From NCBI GenBank assembly GCA_003282885.1, contig QBYJ01000001.1:53625-117624 (forward strand): a DNA stretch of 64,000 nt, read 5' to 3'. A program made the translations under genes and the position numbers. Positions 52,680 through 61,148 of this stretch are shown here, in pieces. A model generated the notes under the pieces. The model had not been told where the DNA came from. It worked only from the letters and a program-made list of their open reading frames with translations, and did not search any database. Source of the stretch: SAR116 cluster bacterium AG-325-F22. GTDB lineage: Bacteria; Pseudomonadota; Alphaproteobacteria; Puniceispirillales; Marisalimonadaceae. Each line of letters starts with the position of its first letter. The stretch's first letter is position 1.

Positions 52680-53081
52680 TTAATTTCTGACTTCATTTCT
52701 CAAATGATATTTTCCGTGATCCATTCCACTAAAAATTTCTTCCAAATCAGGATGTTCCAAAGGGCCATTCTCACCATCACCCACTAAATTTTGTTGAGAC
52801 ACATATGCAGTATAAAACGTTTCAGTATTTTCTGCCATGAGGTGGTAGTATGGTTGTTCTCGAGATGGTCGTATTTCTGCAGGTATAGATTGATACCATT
52901 CTTCTGTGTTAGAGAACTCAGGATCAACATCGACAATTACCCCTCTAAATGGATAAATACGATGTTTAACGATATCACCTATGTTAAATAAAGGGTCTTT
53001 ATATACTTTTATTTTTTTTGATGAGTTTGAATTAGAAGTTAAACTTACTTTTTTCTCATCGTTATTTTTTTTTATCGACAT
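52680..53081 (-). CDS. hspQ: HspQ-like heat shock/hemimethylated DNA-binding domain protein
   Basis: FNIGDIVKHRIYPFRGVIVDVDPEFSNTEEWYQSIPAEIRPSREQPYYHLMAENTETFYTAYVSQQNL. Confidence 0.9.
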   Translation of the reverse strand: MSIKKNNDEKKVSLTSNSNSSKKIKVYKDPLFNIGDIVKHRIYPFRGVIVDVDPEFSNTEEWYQSIPAEIRPSREQPYYHLMAENTETFYTAYVSQQNLVGDGENGPLEHPDLEEIFSGMDHGKYHLRNEVRN

Positions 53082-53117
53082 CTTATACCTTTTGAATTCC
53101 GATATAATAAATGGGAA

Positions 53118-53303
53118 CTAAACTTTTGATTTAACTTTTAAAACCTGCTTACCATTATACATGCCAGTTTTAAGATCGATATGATGCGGTCTGTGCAACT
53201 CACCTGTATCTTTGCTTTCTACGAAAGCATCGGGACTTAGAGCATCATGAGAACGTCTCATACCTCTTCTTGATCTAGTTATTTTACTTTTTGGTACTGC
53301 CAT
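53118..53303 (-). CDS. rpmF: 50S ribosomal protein L32
   Basis: [22 protein letters not shown]...; real start 53303, not 53390 (which runs into tRNA-Ala). Confidence 0.95.
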   Translation of the reverse strand: MAVPKSKITRSRRGMRRSHDALSPDAFVESKDTGELHRPHHIDLKTGMYNGKQVLKVKSKV

Positions 53304-53346
53304 AATGAACTCTCTGATAAAAATTCTTATTAAAATCATTAGTGTA

Positions 53347-53422
53347 TGGTGGAGCTGGACGGGATCGAACCGACGACCTCCTGCTTGCAAAGCAGGCGCT
53401 CTCCCAATTGAGCTACAGCCCC
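53347..53422 (-). tRNA. tRNA-Ala (UGC), CCA encoded
   Basis: Reverse complement GGGGCTGTAGCTCAATTGGGAGAGCGCCTGCTTTGCAAGCAGGAGGTCGTCGGTTCGATCCCGTCCAGCTCCACCA; loop TTTGCAA. Confidence 0.95.
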
Positions 53423-53558
53423 TTACACTTCACTTTTGTTAAATATCCTTTGATCTTCATATCGTCAAGAAATATTATGTTTTAGAACCAAAATTATTAA
53501 CAATTTTTAGAAATTAATATATGTATATTAGCCTAATAATTTTATTTTAAGGCGAATA

Positions 53559-54551
53559 ATGATTTATGGAAAAATTAAAACAGAATCATCACTAAATGGC
53601 ATCTTGTCATCTTCATTAGTGTTATATGAAAACAATGACATAATTAAAATTAAAAAAGGGACAATAATAAATGAAAATTTAATTAATTTGTTATTAAAAA
53701 ATAACATTAAATCAGTAACTTGTGCCAAACTAAATGAAGACGACGTTGAAGAAAATAAAGCTGTTTACAAAATTTCAAAAAATATTTTAAATAATGAGCA
53801 ACCTAATTTAACTATTCAAGATCCAAGACAAGGTAGATGTAACATAATATCAAATATCAATGGATTGTTGGTATTCGACCCTGAACAATTATTTTTAATA
53901 AATTCTGTAACAGATGAAATTGGTGTTGCGAGTTTAAAATCTTATTCATATGTAAAAAAAAATCAAGTAATCGCGTCAATAAAAGCTATTCCTTTCGCAA
54001 TAAATAAAGAAATTTTAAAAAAAGTAATAAAAACATCAAATAATTGTTTTAAGGTTTTTCCTTTCCTGAAAAAAAATGTTCACTTGATTCAAAGTCGGAA
54101 TCAAAACACCCTTGAAAAAGTTCTAGAAAAAACTGTAATTACTACAAAAAAAAGATTACTTAATTGTGGTATTACTAAAATCATAGAAAAGGTATGTGAT
54201 CATGAAATAAAATCATTATCATCGGAAATACAAGAGAGTATTAATGAAAATGCAGATTTAATTTTAGTTTTTGGAGCATCCGCCATATGTGATAAAAATG
54301 ACGTTGTCCCAAAATCTTTGAAAAAAAATAACGGAAAGATTTTACGTTTAGGAATGCCTGTAGAACCTGGAAATTTAATACTCCTAGGAGAGATTAAAAA
54401 TGTAAATAAAAAAGTTTCTTTTATAGGTATGCCTGGTTGCGCTCGATCCCCGAAAGAAAATGGAGTGGATTGGATATTATGGCGATTTTTTTGTGGATTA
54501 GGAATCTCTAATAATAGTATCAATTATTTGGGAAATGGTGGATTATTATGA
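53559..54551 (+). CDS. Stand-alone molybdopterin-binding (MoCF-like) domain protein
   Basis: NADLILVFGASAICDKNDVVPKSL..., GMPVEPGNLILLGEI, FIGMPGCARSPKENGVDWILWRFFCGL; resembles the N-terminal half of MoCF-nucleotidyltransferase fusions. Confidence 0.75.
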   Translation: MIYGKIKTESSLNGILSSSLVLYENNDIIKIKKGTIINENLINLLLKNNIKSVTCAKLNEDDVEENKAVYKISKNILNNEQPNLTIQDPRQGRCNIISNINGLLVFDPEQLFLINSVTDEIGVASLKSYSYVKKNQVIASIKAIPFAINKEILKKVIKTSNNCFKVFPFLKKNVHLIQSRNQNTLEKVLEKTVITTKKRLLNCGITKIIEKVCDHEIKSLSSEIQESINENADLILVFGASAICDKNDVVPKSLKKNNGKILRLGMPVEPGNLILLGEIKNVNKKVSFIGMPGCARSPKENGVDWILWRFFCGLGISNNSINYLGNGGLL

Positions 54552-54922
54552 AACAAAACTTCTATAAAATATACCACAATTCAAGATGTTCAAAATCAAG
54601 AAAAGCTTTGGAATTACTAAAGTTGAAAACTGAAAATTACAAAATTATAAAATATTTAGAAGTTGGAATTGATGTAAACGAACTATCATCAATAATAAAT
54701 TCAAAAGACATTCCAAAAGATAATTTGATAAGAAAAAATGAAATTACTTTTAAAAATTTAAATGTAAGCGAGATTGAACTAAATAAAAATAAAATTAAAA
54801 AACTTATTATTGAAAACCCTATCTTATTACAAAGACCGTTAATTACTAAATATATAGGTGGCATGTTAGTTAAATCATTAATTGGACGACCACCTGAAAA
54901 GGTAAACTCCTTATTTAATTAA
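54548..54922 (+). CDS. ArsC/Spx-family protein (arsenate reductase-like)
   Basis: IYHNSRCSKSRKALELL active-site motif; LLQRPLITKYIGG; GRPPEKV. ATGA overlap with the upstream gene. Confidence 0.85.
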   Translation: MKQNFYKIYHNSRCSKSRKALELLKLKTENYKIIKYLEVGIDVNELSSIINSKDIPKDNLIRKNEITFKNLNVSEIELNKNKIKKLIIENPILLQRPLITKYIGGMLVKSLIGRPPEKVNSLFN

Positions 54923-54925
54923 GGT

Positions 54926-55930
54926 TTAGTTTTTTTTATTCCTAATATTTGGAATTCCAATATGTGATTCATTTTTTAATTTTGACAATTCAATTTGTTT
55001 TTGACGTTCTTTAAACTTTTGTTTTTGTTTTTTATTTGAGACATTATAACAATAATGACAACTTTCACCTTGTACAAAAAATTTATGCTTTTTATCCTCT
55101 TCACTAATAGGCATTCTGCAAGCAAAACACATATCATAATTACCTAATTTTAAATTGTGTTGAACAGAGACTCTATAATCAAAAACGAAACAGCTACCAT
55201 TCCATTTACTATGTTTCTCAGGAATTTTTTCAAGATATTTTAATATACCTCCTTCTAAATGAAAAACATCTTTAAAGCCCATTGATTTTAAATAGGAGGT
55301 AGACTTTTCGCATCTAATACCTCCTGTGCAAAACATTGCAATTTTTTTATTTTTAATTTCAGGATCTTTTTTAATTAGGTTTTCAGATACCCACTTTGGA
55401 AATTCTCTAAAGTTTTTGATATTTGGGTTTAAAGCGTTCTCAAAAGTCCCAATAGATACTTCATAATCATTTCTTGTATCTATTAACAATAGATTTTTAT
55501 CTGAAATTAATTCATTCCATTTTTCAGGTTCAATATATTTCCCTACTGTATAATTTGGCGAAATATTTTTTATTCCTAAAGTTACAATTTCTTTTTTTAA
55601 TTTAATTTTCATCCTAAAAAATGGATTTTTAGGGGCCAAGGAAAATTTAGGCTTGAGATCGGTAAAATTTTCAATCTTACAAATATTTTCTAAAGCTTCC
55701 GATATTTCATTTTTTTTACCAGCAATAGTTCCATTTACACCTTCATTAGCTAACAGAATAGTCCCTTTAATCTCTGTTCTAGATAGAATTGAATTCAATA
55801 GAGTTTGTAAATAAATAAGATTGACTACATCAAAAAATTTATAAAAAGCAACTACAATATAAATATCATTATTTATAATTTTTTTTTCATTAGACTTTAA
55901 GAAATCTTGATAATCTAATTTTGGACACAT
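54926..55930 (-). CDS. trhO: tRNA uridine(34) hydroxylase / rhodanese-like protein (YceA family)
   Basis: Rhodanese loop MFCTGGIRCEKSTSYLKSMGFKDVFHLEGGILKYLE; C-terminal CFACRMPISEEDK...ESCHYCY. Confidence 0.92.
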   Translation of the reverse strand: MCPKLDYQDFLKSNEKKIINNDIYIVVAFYKFFDVVNLIYLQTLLNSILSRTEIKGTILLANEGVNGTIAGKKNEISEALENICKIENFTDLKPKFSLAPKNPFFRMKIKLKKEIVTLGIKNISPNYTVGKYIEPEKWNELISDKNLLLIDTRNDYEVSIGTFENALNPNIKNFREFPKWVSENLIKKDPEIKNKKIAMFCTGGIRCEKSTSYLKSMGFKDVFHLEGGILKYLEKIPEKHSKWNGSCFVFDYRVSVQHNLKLGNYDMCFACRMPISEEDKKHKFFVQGESCHYCYNVSNKKQKQKFKERQKQIELSKLKNESHIGIPNIRNKKN

Positions 55931-56044
55931 TATATTTCATTTATTCTGATAATTTAAAAAAAAATAATACAAATCAATTAAATTAGAATATACGTTAAAA
56001 CATCATATTATTGAATACTAAAGTTTTTAGAATGGAGTTTTACA

Positions 56045-56491
56045 ATGTCTGATATTGTTTTGGAGCAAATAACATTAGAAAAAGCAAATCTAATCATCAA
56101 AAATGCAATCAGTAAAGCAAGAGAAATAAAAATTAATCCTATTATGGTTGTTCTTTTAGATCACCGAGGTGCAATAAAGGCATGTTCTGGTGAAGATGGA
56201 ATAAGTAGTTTACGTTTTCAAATAGCCCATGGAAAGGCTAATGGTGCATATCAGATGGGTATGGGTTCAAGAGCATTGTTTAATAGAGCAGAACAACAAG
56301 CTTATTTTATAAATTCTGTGAACGCTCTTACAAATGGGGCTTTAGTTCCTGTTCCAGGGGGTGTGTTAATAAGAGACAAAAATAATAACGTTGTAGGATC
56401 TCTAGGAATTTCTGGTGATACATCGGATAATGACGAAATTGCAGCAGTTTCAGGAATTGAGTCAGTGGGATATAAAGCGGATATAGGATAA
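56045..56491 (+). CDS. GlcG/HbpS-family (heme-binding-like) protein
   Basis: PIMVVLLDHRGAIKACSGEDG...GALVPVPGGVLIRDKNNNVVGSLGISGDTSDNDE. Confidence 0.88.
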   Translation: MSDIVLEQITLEKANLIIKNAISKAREIKINPIMVVLLDHRGAIKACSGEDGISSLRFQIAHGKANGAYQMGMGSRALFNRAEQQAYFINSVNALTNGALVPVPGGVLIRDKNNNVVGSLGISGDTSDNDEIAAVSGIESVGYKADIG

Positions 56492-56496
56492 AGTTT

Positions 56497-57156
56497 TTAA
56501 AAATAACTCAAAATTAAAATTGGAGTTATAATAAAAATATATATTAGCAGTATACCTTTTAATGATTTCTCATTTATGGGTCTCACACTTTTTTGATTTA
56601 TTCTTGTATATCCGTCAGTCATTCTTTGTATAATTTTATGTTTTTTTATAATTTGATAGTATAAAATAGCCAAAATATGAGTTCCTACCAAAAAATATAA
56701 AAAAAAGTGAAATACATTATGAATATCTGTCCAGAAATATACATAGTTAGGCACCAAATGAGCAAGTGGTGCATCATATAAAACGTCATCACTTGAAAAC
56801 AATCCTGAAATGGATAATGCCATTAGGACAATTATAAAAGTTAAAGTTGAGAAACTACCAAGAGGAGTTCTTATTGATTTATTTTGATTATTTTTTGAAA
56901 ACTGCGTTAATGATCCTTTTATAGACATATTAAAGCTTTCAAATTTTGAATAGTAACTTCCAATAAATCCCCATAAAATTCTAAAAAAGATTAAACCTAA
57001 AAGAGAAACACCAAAATATTGATGTATATTTAACATATCTAATTTAGCTGAGATATAAGAGCCTATGACAAGAATTATTAGAATAAAGTGGAATACTCTT
57101 AGAGAAAGATCCCAGACTTTAACTTGATTATCTTTTTTTTGATCTGTTTGATACAT
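56497..57156 (-). CDS. Cytochrome b561-family protein
   Basis: VWDLSLRVFHFILIILV, HQYFGVSLLGLIFFRILWGFIGS, HNVFHFFLYFLVGTHILAILYY histidines in TMs. Confidence 0.9.
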   Translation of the reverse strand: MYQTDQKKDNQVKVWDLSLRVFHFILIILVIGSYISAKLDMLNIHQYFGVSLLGLIFFRILWGFIGSYYSKFESFNMSIKGSLTQFSKNNQNKSIRTPLGSFSTLTFIIVLMALSISGLFSSDDVLYDAPLAHLVPNYVYFWTDIHNVFHFFLYFLVGTHILAILYYQIIKKHKIIQRMTDGYTRINQKSVRPINEKSLKGILLIYIFIITPILILSYF

Positions 57157-57196
57157 TTATATGATGAACGCTTAAAATTAAATTGAAAGGATAAGA

Positions 57197-57835
57197 ATGA
57201 ATTTAAGATGGAATAACAATATGAAAAATTCATTTTACAGTATTATTAAAATTGATGAAAGCTTTAAAAAAGTATTTGAACAATTTGGTTTACCCCTTAA
57301 TCGTACAATCAAGGAAGGTTTTGAGAGCCTTGCTAAGATTATAATTGGACAACAAATTTCAACTAGAGTGGCAAAATCTCTTAGCGATAAATTAAAAAAA
57401 GATGGTATGTTAAATGAAAAGAAGATGTCTGAGGCCAGCATAGAACAATTAAAGCTTTATGGGTTATCTTCTCAAAAATCATTTTATCTAAAAAATTTAG
57501 CAACACTAGTAATTAAAAATGAAATTAATTTTGATTATCTCAACAAACAAAAAAGTGATGAAGTTACAAATTTATTAATAAAAATTAAAGGAATTGGACA
57601 TTGGACAATTAATAATTATAAAATATTTGCTCTACAAGATACAAACGCTTGGCCATCTGCTGATTTAGCCCTGCAAGAAGCTGTTAAACTATTAAAAAGT
57701 TTGAAAACCAGACCAAGTGAAATAGAGATGGAAAAAATTGGAGGAATGTGGAAACCTTATAGGGGGGCAGCAGCTTTATTTTTATGGCACTTTTATAATA
57801 AAGTAAAAATAGAAAAAGCAGACTTTAAATTATGA
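57197..57835 (+). CDS. DNA-3-methyladenine glycosylase II-like (HhH-GPD)
   Basis: LAKIIIGQQISTRVAKSL; IKGIGHWTINNYKIFALQDTNAWPSADLALQEAV (HhH plus catalytic Asp). Confidence 0.88.
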   Translation: MNLRWNNNMKNSFYSIIKIDESFKKVFEQFGLPLNRTIKEGFESLAKIIIGQQISTRVAKSLSDKLKKDGMLNEKKMSEASIEQLKLYGLSSQKSFYLKNLATLVIKNEINFDYLNKQKSDEVTNLLIKIKGIGHWTINNYKIFALQDTNAWPSADLALQEAVKLLKSLKTRPSEIEMEKIGGMWKPYRGAAALFLWHFYNKVKIEKADFKL

Positions 57836-59625
57836 TAAATTCAAAAAAACTTTTTTACTTAATTGATTTAGCAAGAAAATGTAATAAATGTGCAATGTTG
57901 CATTTTCAAAATCTTAGTATTAATCAGGTAAAGTATAAAAATGATAACTCTCCATTTACTCAAGCAGATCTTGAAGTTAATAAAATAGCCGTTAATGGAA
58001 TAAAAAAACTTTTTCCAAAAGTAAAAATTGTTAGTGAAGAATTTAAGAGATCTCAGAAATTCTTCCAAAACAATAATATTTTTTGGTTGATTGATCCAAT
58101 CGATGGTACCAAAGAGTTTATAAATAAGAAGCCAAATTTCACTGTAAATTTTGCTCTTATAAAAAATAATTCACCCATATTTGGAATAATATCACAGCCT
58201 TACACTGGTAATATTTGGTATAACTTTAAAGGTAAGGCATGGAAATTAGAAAAAGAGCAAGATTTTGAATGTTCTCAGCTCATACAATGTAATAAAATTG
58301 ATTATAATAATGTAAAAATTTTAAGTAGCTCTAATCACAGATCAATAGAGTTAGAAAAATGGATTTCTGTTGTTAATCCTATTTCAGATCAAGATATTGG
58401 CTCTAGTATAAAGTTTTGTTATTTGGCTGAAGGCAAAGTAGATTTTTATCCTCGTACTTCCTCAACTATGGAGTGGGATATTGCAGCTGGACATAGTATT
58501 CTGAAAGCAGCCGGTGGAAATGTTATTTCCCATTCAGGTATTGAAATGAGATACGGTAAAGAACATTTTAAAAATAAAAATTTCTTAGCATGTGGCCTTA
58601 CTAATAATTTACCATGTAAGTTTATATTGAATCTTAATAATACTTATAACGAGAAATATGAAATAGATTTAAATTTGGGGGTAAAGGCTTTAAATCAAAA
58701 AGAACTTATAGCTTTTCCTACCGAGACTGTTTACGGAATTGGGGCAATAGGAAATAGTAAAAAAGCTATTAAAAGTGTTTATTCTGCTAAAGATCGTCCA
58801 TTAAACAATCCTCTAATCGCACACACTTTTAACAAAAGCGAAGCTGAAAAATTTGTTGAATTCACAAATATTGCACATAAATTAACCAATAAATTCTGGC
58901 CAGGTCCACTTACTATAATACTACAAACAAAAAAAAATAATATATCAAAAATATTATCACAAGGTAAAAGTAGTCTTGGAATAAGGGTTCCATCTCACCC
59001 CGTAGCGCTAGACTTACTTGAAAGAGTGAAAATTCCAATTTTAGCTCCAAGCGCAAACAAGTCTGGTGGTGTTAGTCCAACAACTGCTAGACATGTTTAT
59101 GATGATTTTGGCCCAAAATTGCATGGTGACGGTTGGAAACTTTCTAGGATAATTGATTATGGCTCTTGTGAAATTGGAATTGAATCTACTGTTGTTGATT
59201 GTCGTGGTGAAAACCCTATTCTTTTGAGACACGGTTATATAACTACTGAGATGATTTTTGATGTTCTTAAAACTAAAGTTTTAGATCTTAAAAGCAATGT
59301 AGAGATGATTTCTCCTGGATTATTAAAAAGCCACTACTCCCCAAATGCGAACGTATATTTAAATCAGACTTCGAATATGAAAAATAGTGGCTGGTTAATA
59401 TTTGGGAACATTCCAAAGTCATTGCAGAAAAAACAAAATCTGTTTAATTTAAGCCCTAATAAAAATTTAATACAAGCAAGTTATTTACTATTTTCAGGAT
59501 TACGTTACCTAGATACATGTGGTGTCGAAAATATTCAAGTAATGCCAATACCCAACAAAGGAGTTGGAATTGCTATAAATGACCGATTGAAAAGAGCGTC
59601 TTATAAAAAAGAACTTATTAATTAG
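57832..59625 (+). CDS. Fusion protein: 3'(2'),5'-bisphosphate nucleotidase (CysQ-like) + threonylcarbamoyl-AMP synthase (TsaC/Sua5-like)
   Basis: N-terminal IMPase-fold motifs VSEE, WLIDPIDGTKEF, WDIAAGHSILKAAGG; C-terminal AFPTETVYGIGA, AKDRPLNNPL, FWPGPLTIIL, PSANKSGGVSPTTARHV, ESTVVDC, SPGLLKSHYSP, in one uninterrupted 597-codon frame. Confidence 0.93.
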   Translation: MINSKKLFYLIDLARKCNKCAMLHFQNLSINQVKYKNDNSPFTQADLEVNKIAVNGIKKLFPKVKIVSEEFKRSQKFFQNNNIFWLIDPIDGTKEFINKKPNFTVNFALIKNNSPIFGIISQPYTGNIWYNFKGKAWKLEKEQDFECSQLIQCNKIDYNNVKILSSSNHRSIELEKWISVVNPISDQDIGSSIKFCYLAEGKVDFYPRTSSTMEWDIAAGHSILKAAGGNVISHSGIEMRYGKEHFKNKNFLACGLTNNLPCKFILNLNNTYNEKYEIDLNLGVKALNQKELIAFPTETVYGIGAIGNSKKAIKSVYSAKDRPLNNPLIAHTFNKSEAEKFVEFTNIAHKLTNKFWPGPLTIILQTKKNNISKILSQGKSSLGIRVPSHPVALDLLERVKIPILAPSANKSGGVSPTTARHVYDDFGPKLHGDGWKLSRIIDYGSCEIGIESTVVDCRGENPILLRHGYITTEMIFDVLKTKVLDLKSNVEMISPGLLKSHYSPNANVYLNQTSNMKNSGWLIFGNIPKSLQKKQNLFNLSPNKNLIQASYLLFSGLRYLDTCGVENIQVMPIPNKGVGIAINDRLKRASYKKELIN

Positions 59626-59632
59626 GAAAAAA

Positions 59633-61090
59633 ATGCAACAAACACTTTTAGATATTGATCTCAGAACACTCAATCTAAAAAACCCGCCTATCTTTAATAA
59701 AGATGATCATCACAAATACGTGAATGACTGGCGAGGACAATATAAAGGGCAAGCTGCAGCTGTATTAAAACCTATAAATACAGAAGAAGTTTCTTCCATT
59801 TTAAGATTTGCCCATGAAAATAATGTTGATGTTGTTCCTCAAGGCGGAAATACAAGCCTTTGTGGGGCAGCAACTCCAGACGAGAGCGGAAGATCTATAA
59901 TTATTTCGTTAGAGAAAATGAATATTGTTCGACAATTTAATAAAGCTGCTCAAACTATTACTGTTGAATCAGGCATGATATTATCTCAAATTCATGAAAT
60001 AGTAGAAAAAGAAAATTTGTTTTTTCCACTAAGTTTAGGTGCTCAAGGTTCATGCATGATTGGTGGCAATTTATCAACAAATGCTGGTGGTGTAAATGTT
60101 TTGAAATATGGTAATACAAGAGAGCTTTGTCTTGGCTTAGAGGTGGTTTTACCAGATGGCAAAGTAATGAATTTACTTTCGGAACTCAAGAAAGATAATA
60201 CTGGATACGATTTAAAAAATATTTTTATTGGAGCTGAAGGTACCCTCGGGGTAATAACTGCAGCAACTTTAAAACTTTTTCAATTACCAAAAATGATCTC
60301 TACATTATTTGTAGAAGCAGATAGAATATCAAATGCTATAGAATTACTTAATGTTTTCAAGTCTTATTTTCCAGATAGAATTGAGTCATTTGAACTTATG
60401 CCAAAAGTTTTTTGGCAAGTTGCAAAAAATAATATTGAAAAAATTAAAATGCCCCTAGAAAAAATACCTCAGATGGGCGTCCTGATAGATATTTCTAGTT
60501 ATTCTAAGGATGACACTTTTCCAAACGATAAAGGTGAAATTCCAACAATTAAAACAATTGAGAACGTCCTTGAAGAATGTTTTGAAAAAAACATAATATC
60601 TGATGCAACTATTTGTAAAAATGAAAATCAAAGTAAATCGTTATGGTCAATAAGAGAAGCTGCTGCTGAAAGTGAAAAAAAAGAACTTGAAAAATCAAAC
60701 TTAATTAAATGTTTAAAACATGATATTTCTCTACCTGTTGAATCTATAGACGATTTCCACAAAGATGCGCAAAATATGATTTCAAATTTTTTACCTAAAT
60801 TAAAGACTATCTTTTTCGGACATTTAGGTGACGGTAATCTACATTACAATATTTTTGGAAATGGATCATTACCTGACGGATTTAAAGGTAAAAGTGTTGA
60901 TTTAACTAACAAGCTTTATGAAATTGTACATAAATACAATGGATCATTTTCTGCCGAGCACGGAATTGGTCAATTAAAAAAGAACAACCTAAAAAACCAT
61001 AAGAATGACGTTGCCTACTCACTTATGAAAATTATCAAAAGTCAACTAGATCCAAAAGGAATAATGAACCCCGGTAAAGTTTTGTTTTAA
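59633..61090 (+). CDS. FAD-binding oxidase/dehydrogenase (GlcD/D-2-hydroxyglutarate dehydrogenase-like)
   Basis: VVPQGGNTSLCGAA, GGNLSTNAGGVNVLKYGNTRELCLGLEVVLPDG, HLGDGNLHYN, SAEHGIGQLK. Confidence 0.92.
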   Translation: MQQTLLDIDLRTLNLKNPPIFNKDDHHKYVNDWRGQYKGQAAAVLKPINTEEVSSILRFAHENNVDVVPQGGNTSLCGAATPDESGRSIIISLEKMNIVRQFNKAAQTITVESGMILSQIHEIVEKENLFFPLSLGAQGSCMIGGNLSTNAGGVNVLKYGNTRELCLGLEVVLPDGKVMNLLSELKKDNTGYDLKNIFIGAEGTLGVITAATLKLFQLPKMISTLFVEADRISNAIELLNVFKSYFPDRIESFELMPKVFWQVAKNNIEKIKMPLEKIPQMGVLIDISSYSKDDTFPNDKGEIPTIKTIENVLEECFEKNIISDATICKNENQSKSLWSIREAAAESEKKELEKSNLIKCLKHDISLPVESIDDFHKDAQNMISNFLPKLKTIFFGHLGDGNLHYNIFGNGSLPDGFKGKSVDLTNKLYEIVHKYNGSFSAEHGIGQLKKNNLKNHKNDVAYSLMKIIKSQLDPKGIMNPGKVLF

Positions 61091-61148
61091 AGTATAATAA
61101 TTTGATTTAAGATTTAACAAATATTCTTTAAGTATAAAAAGGTAAAAA

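Noticed and set aside
53304-53390. 29-aa N-terminal extension of L32
   Set aside because: Overlaps tRNA-Ala; L32 starts at MAVPKSK (53303).
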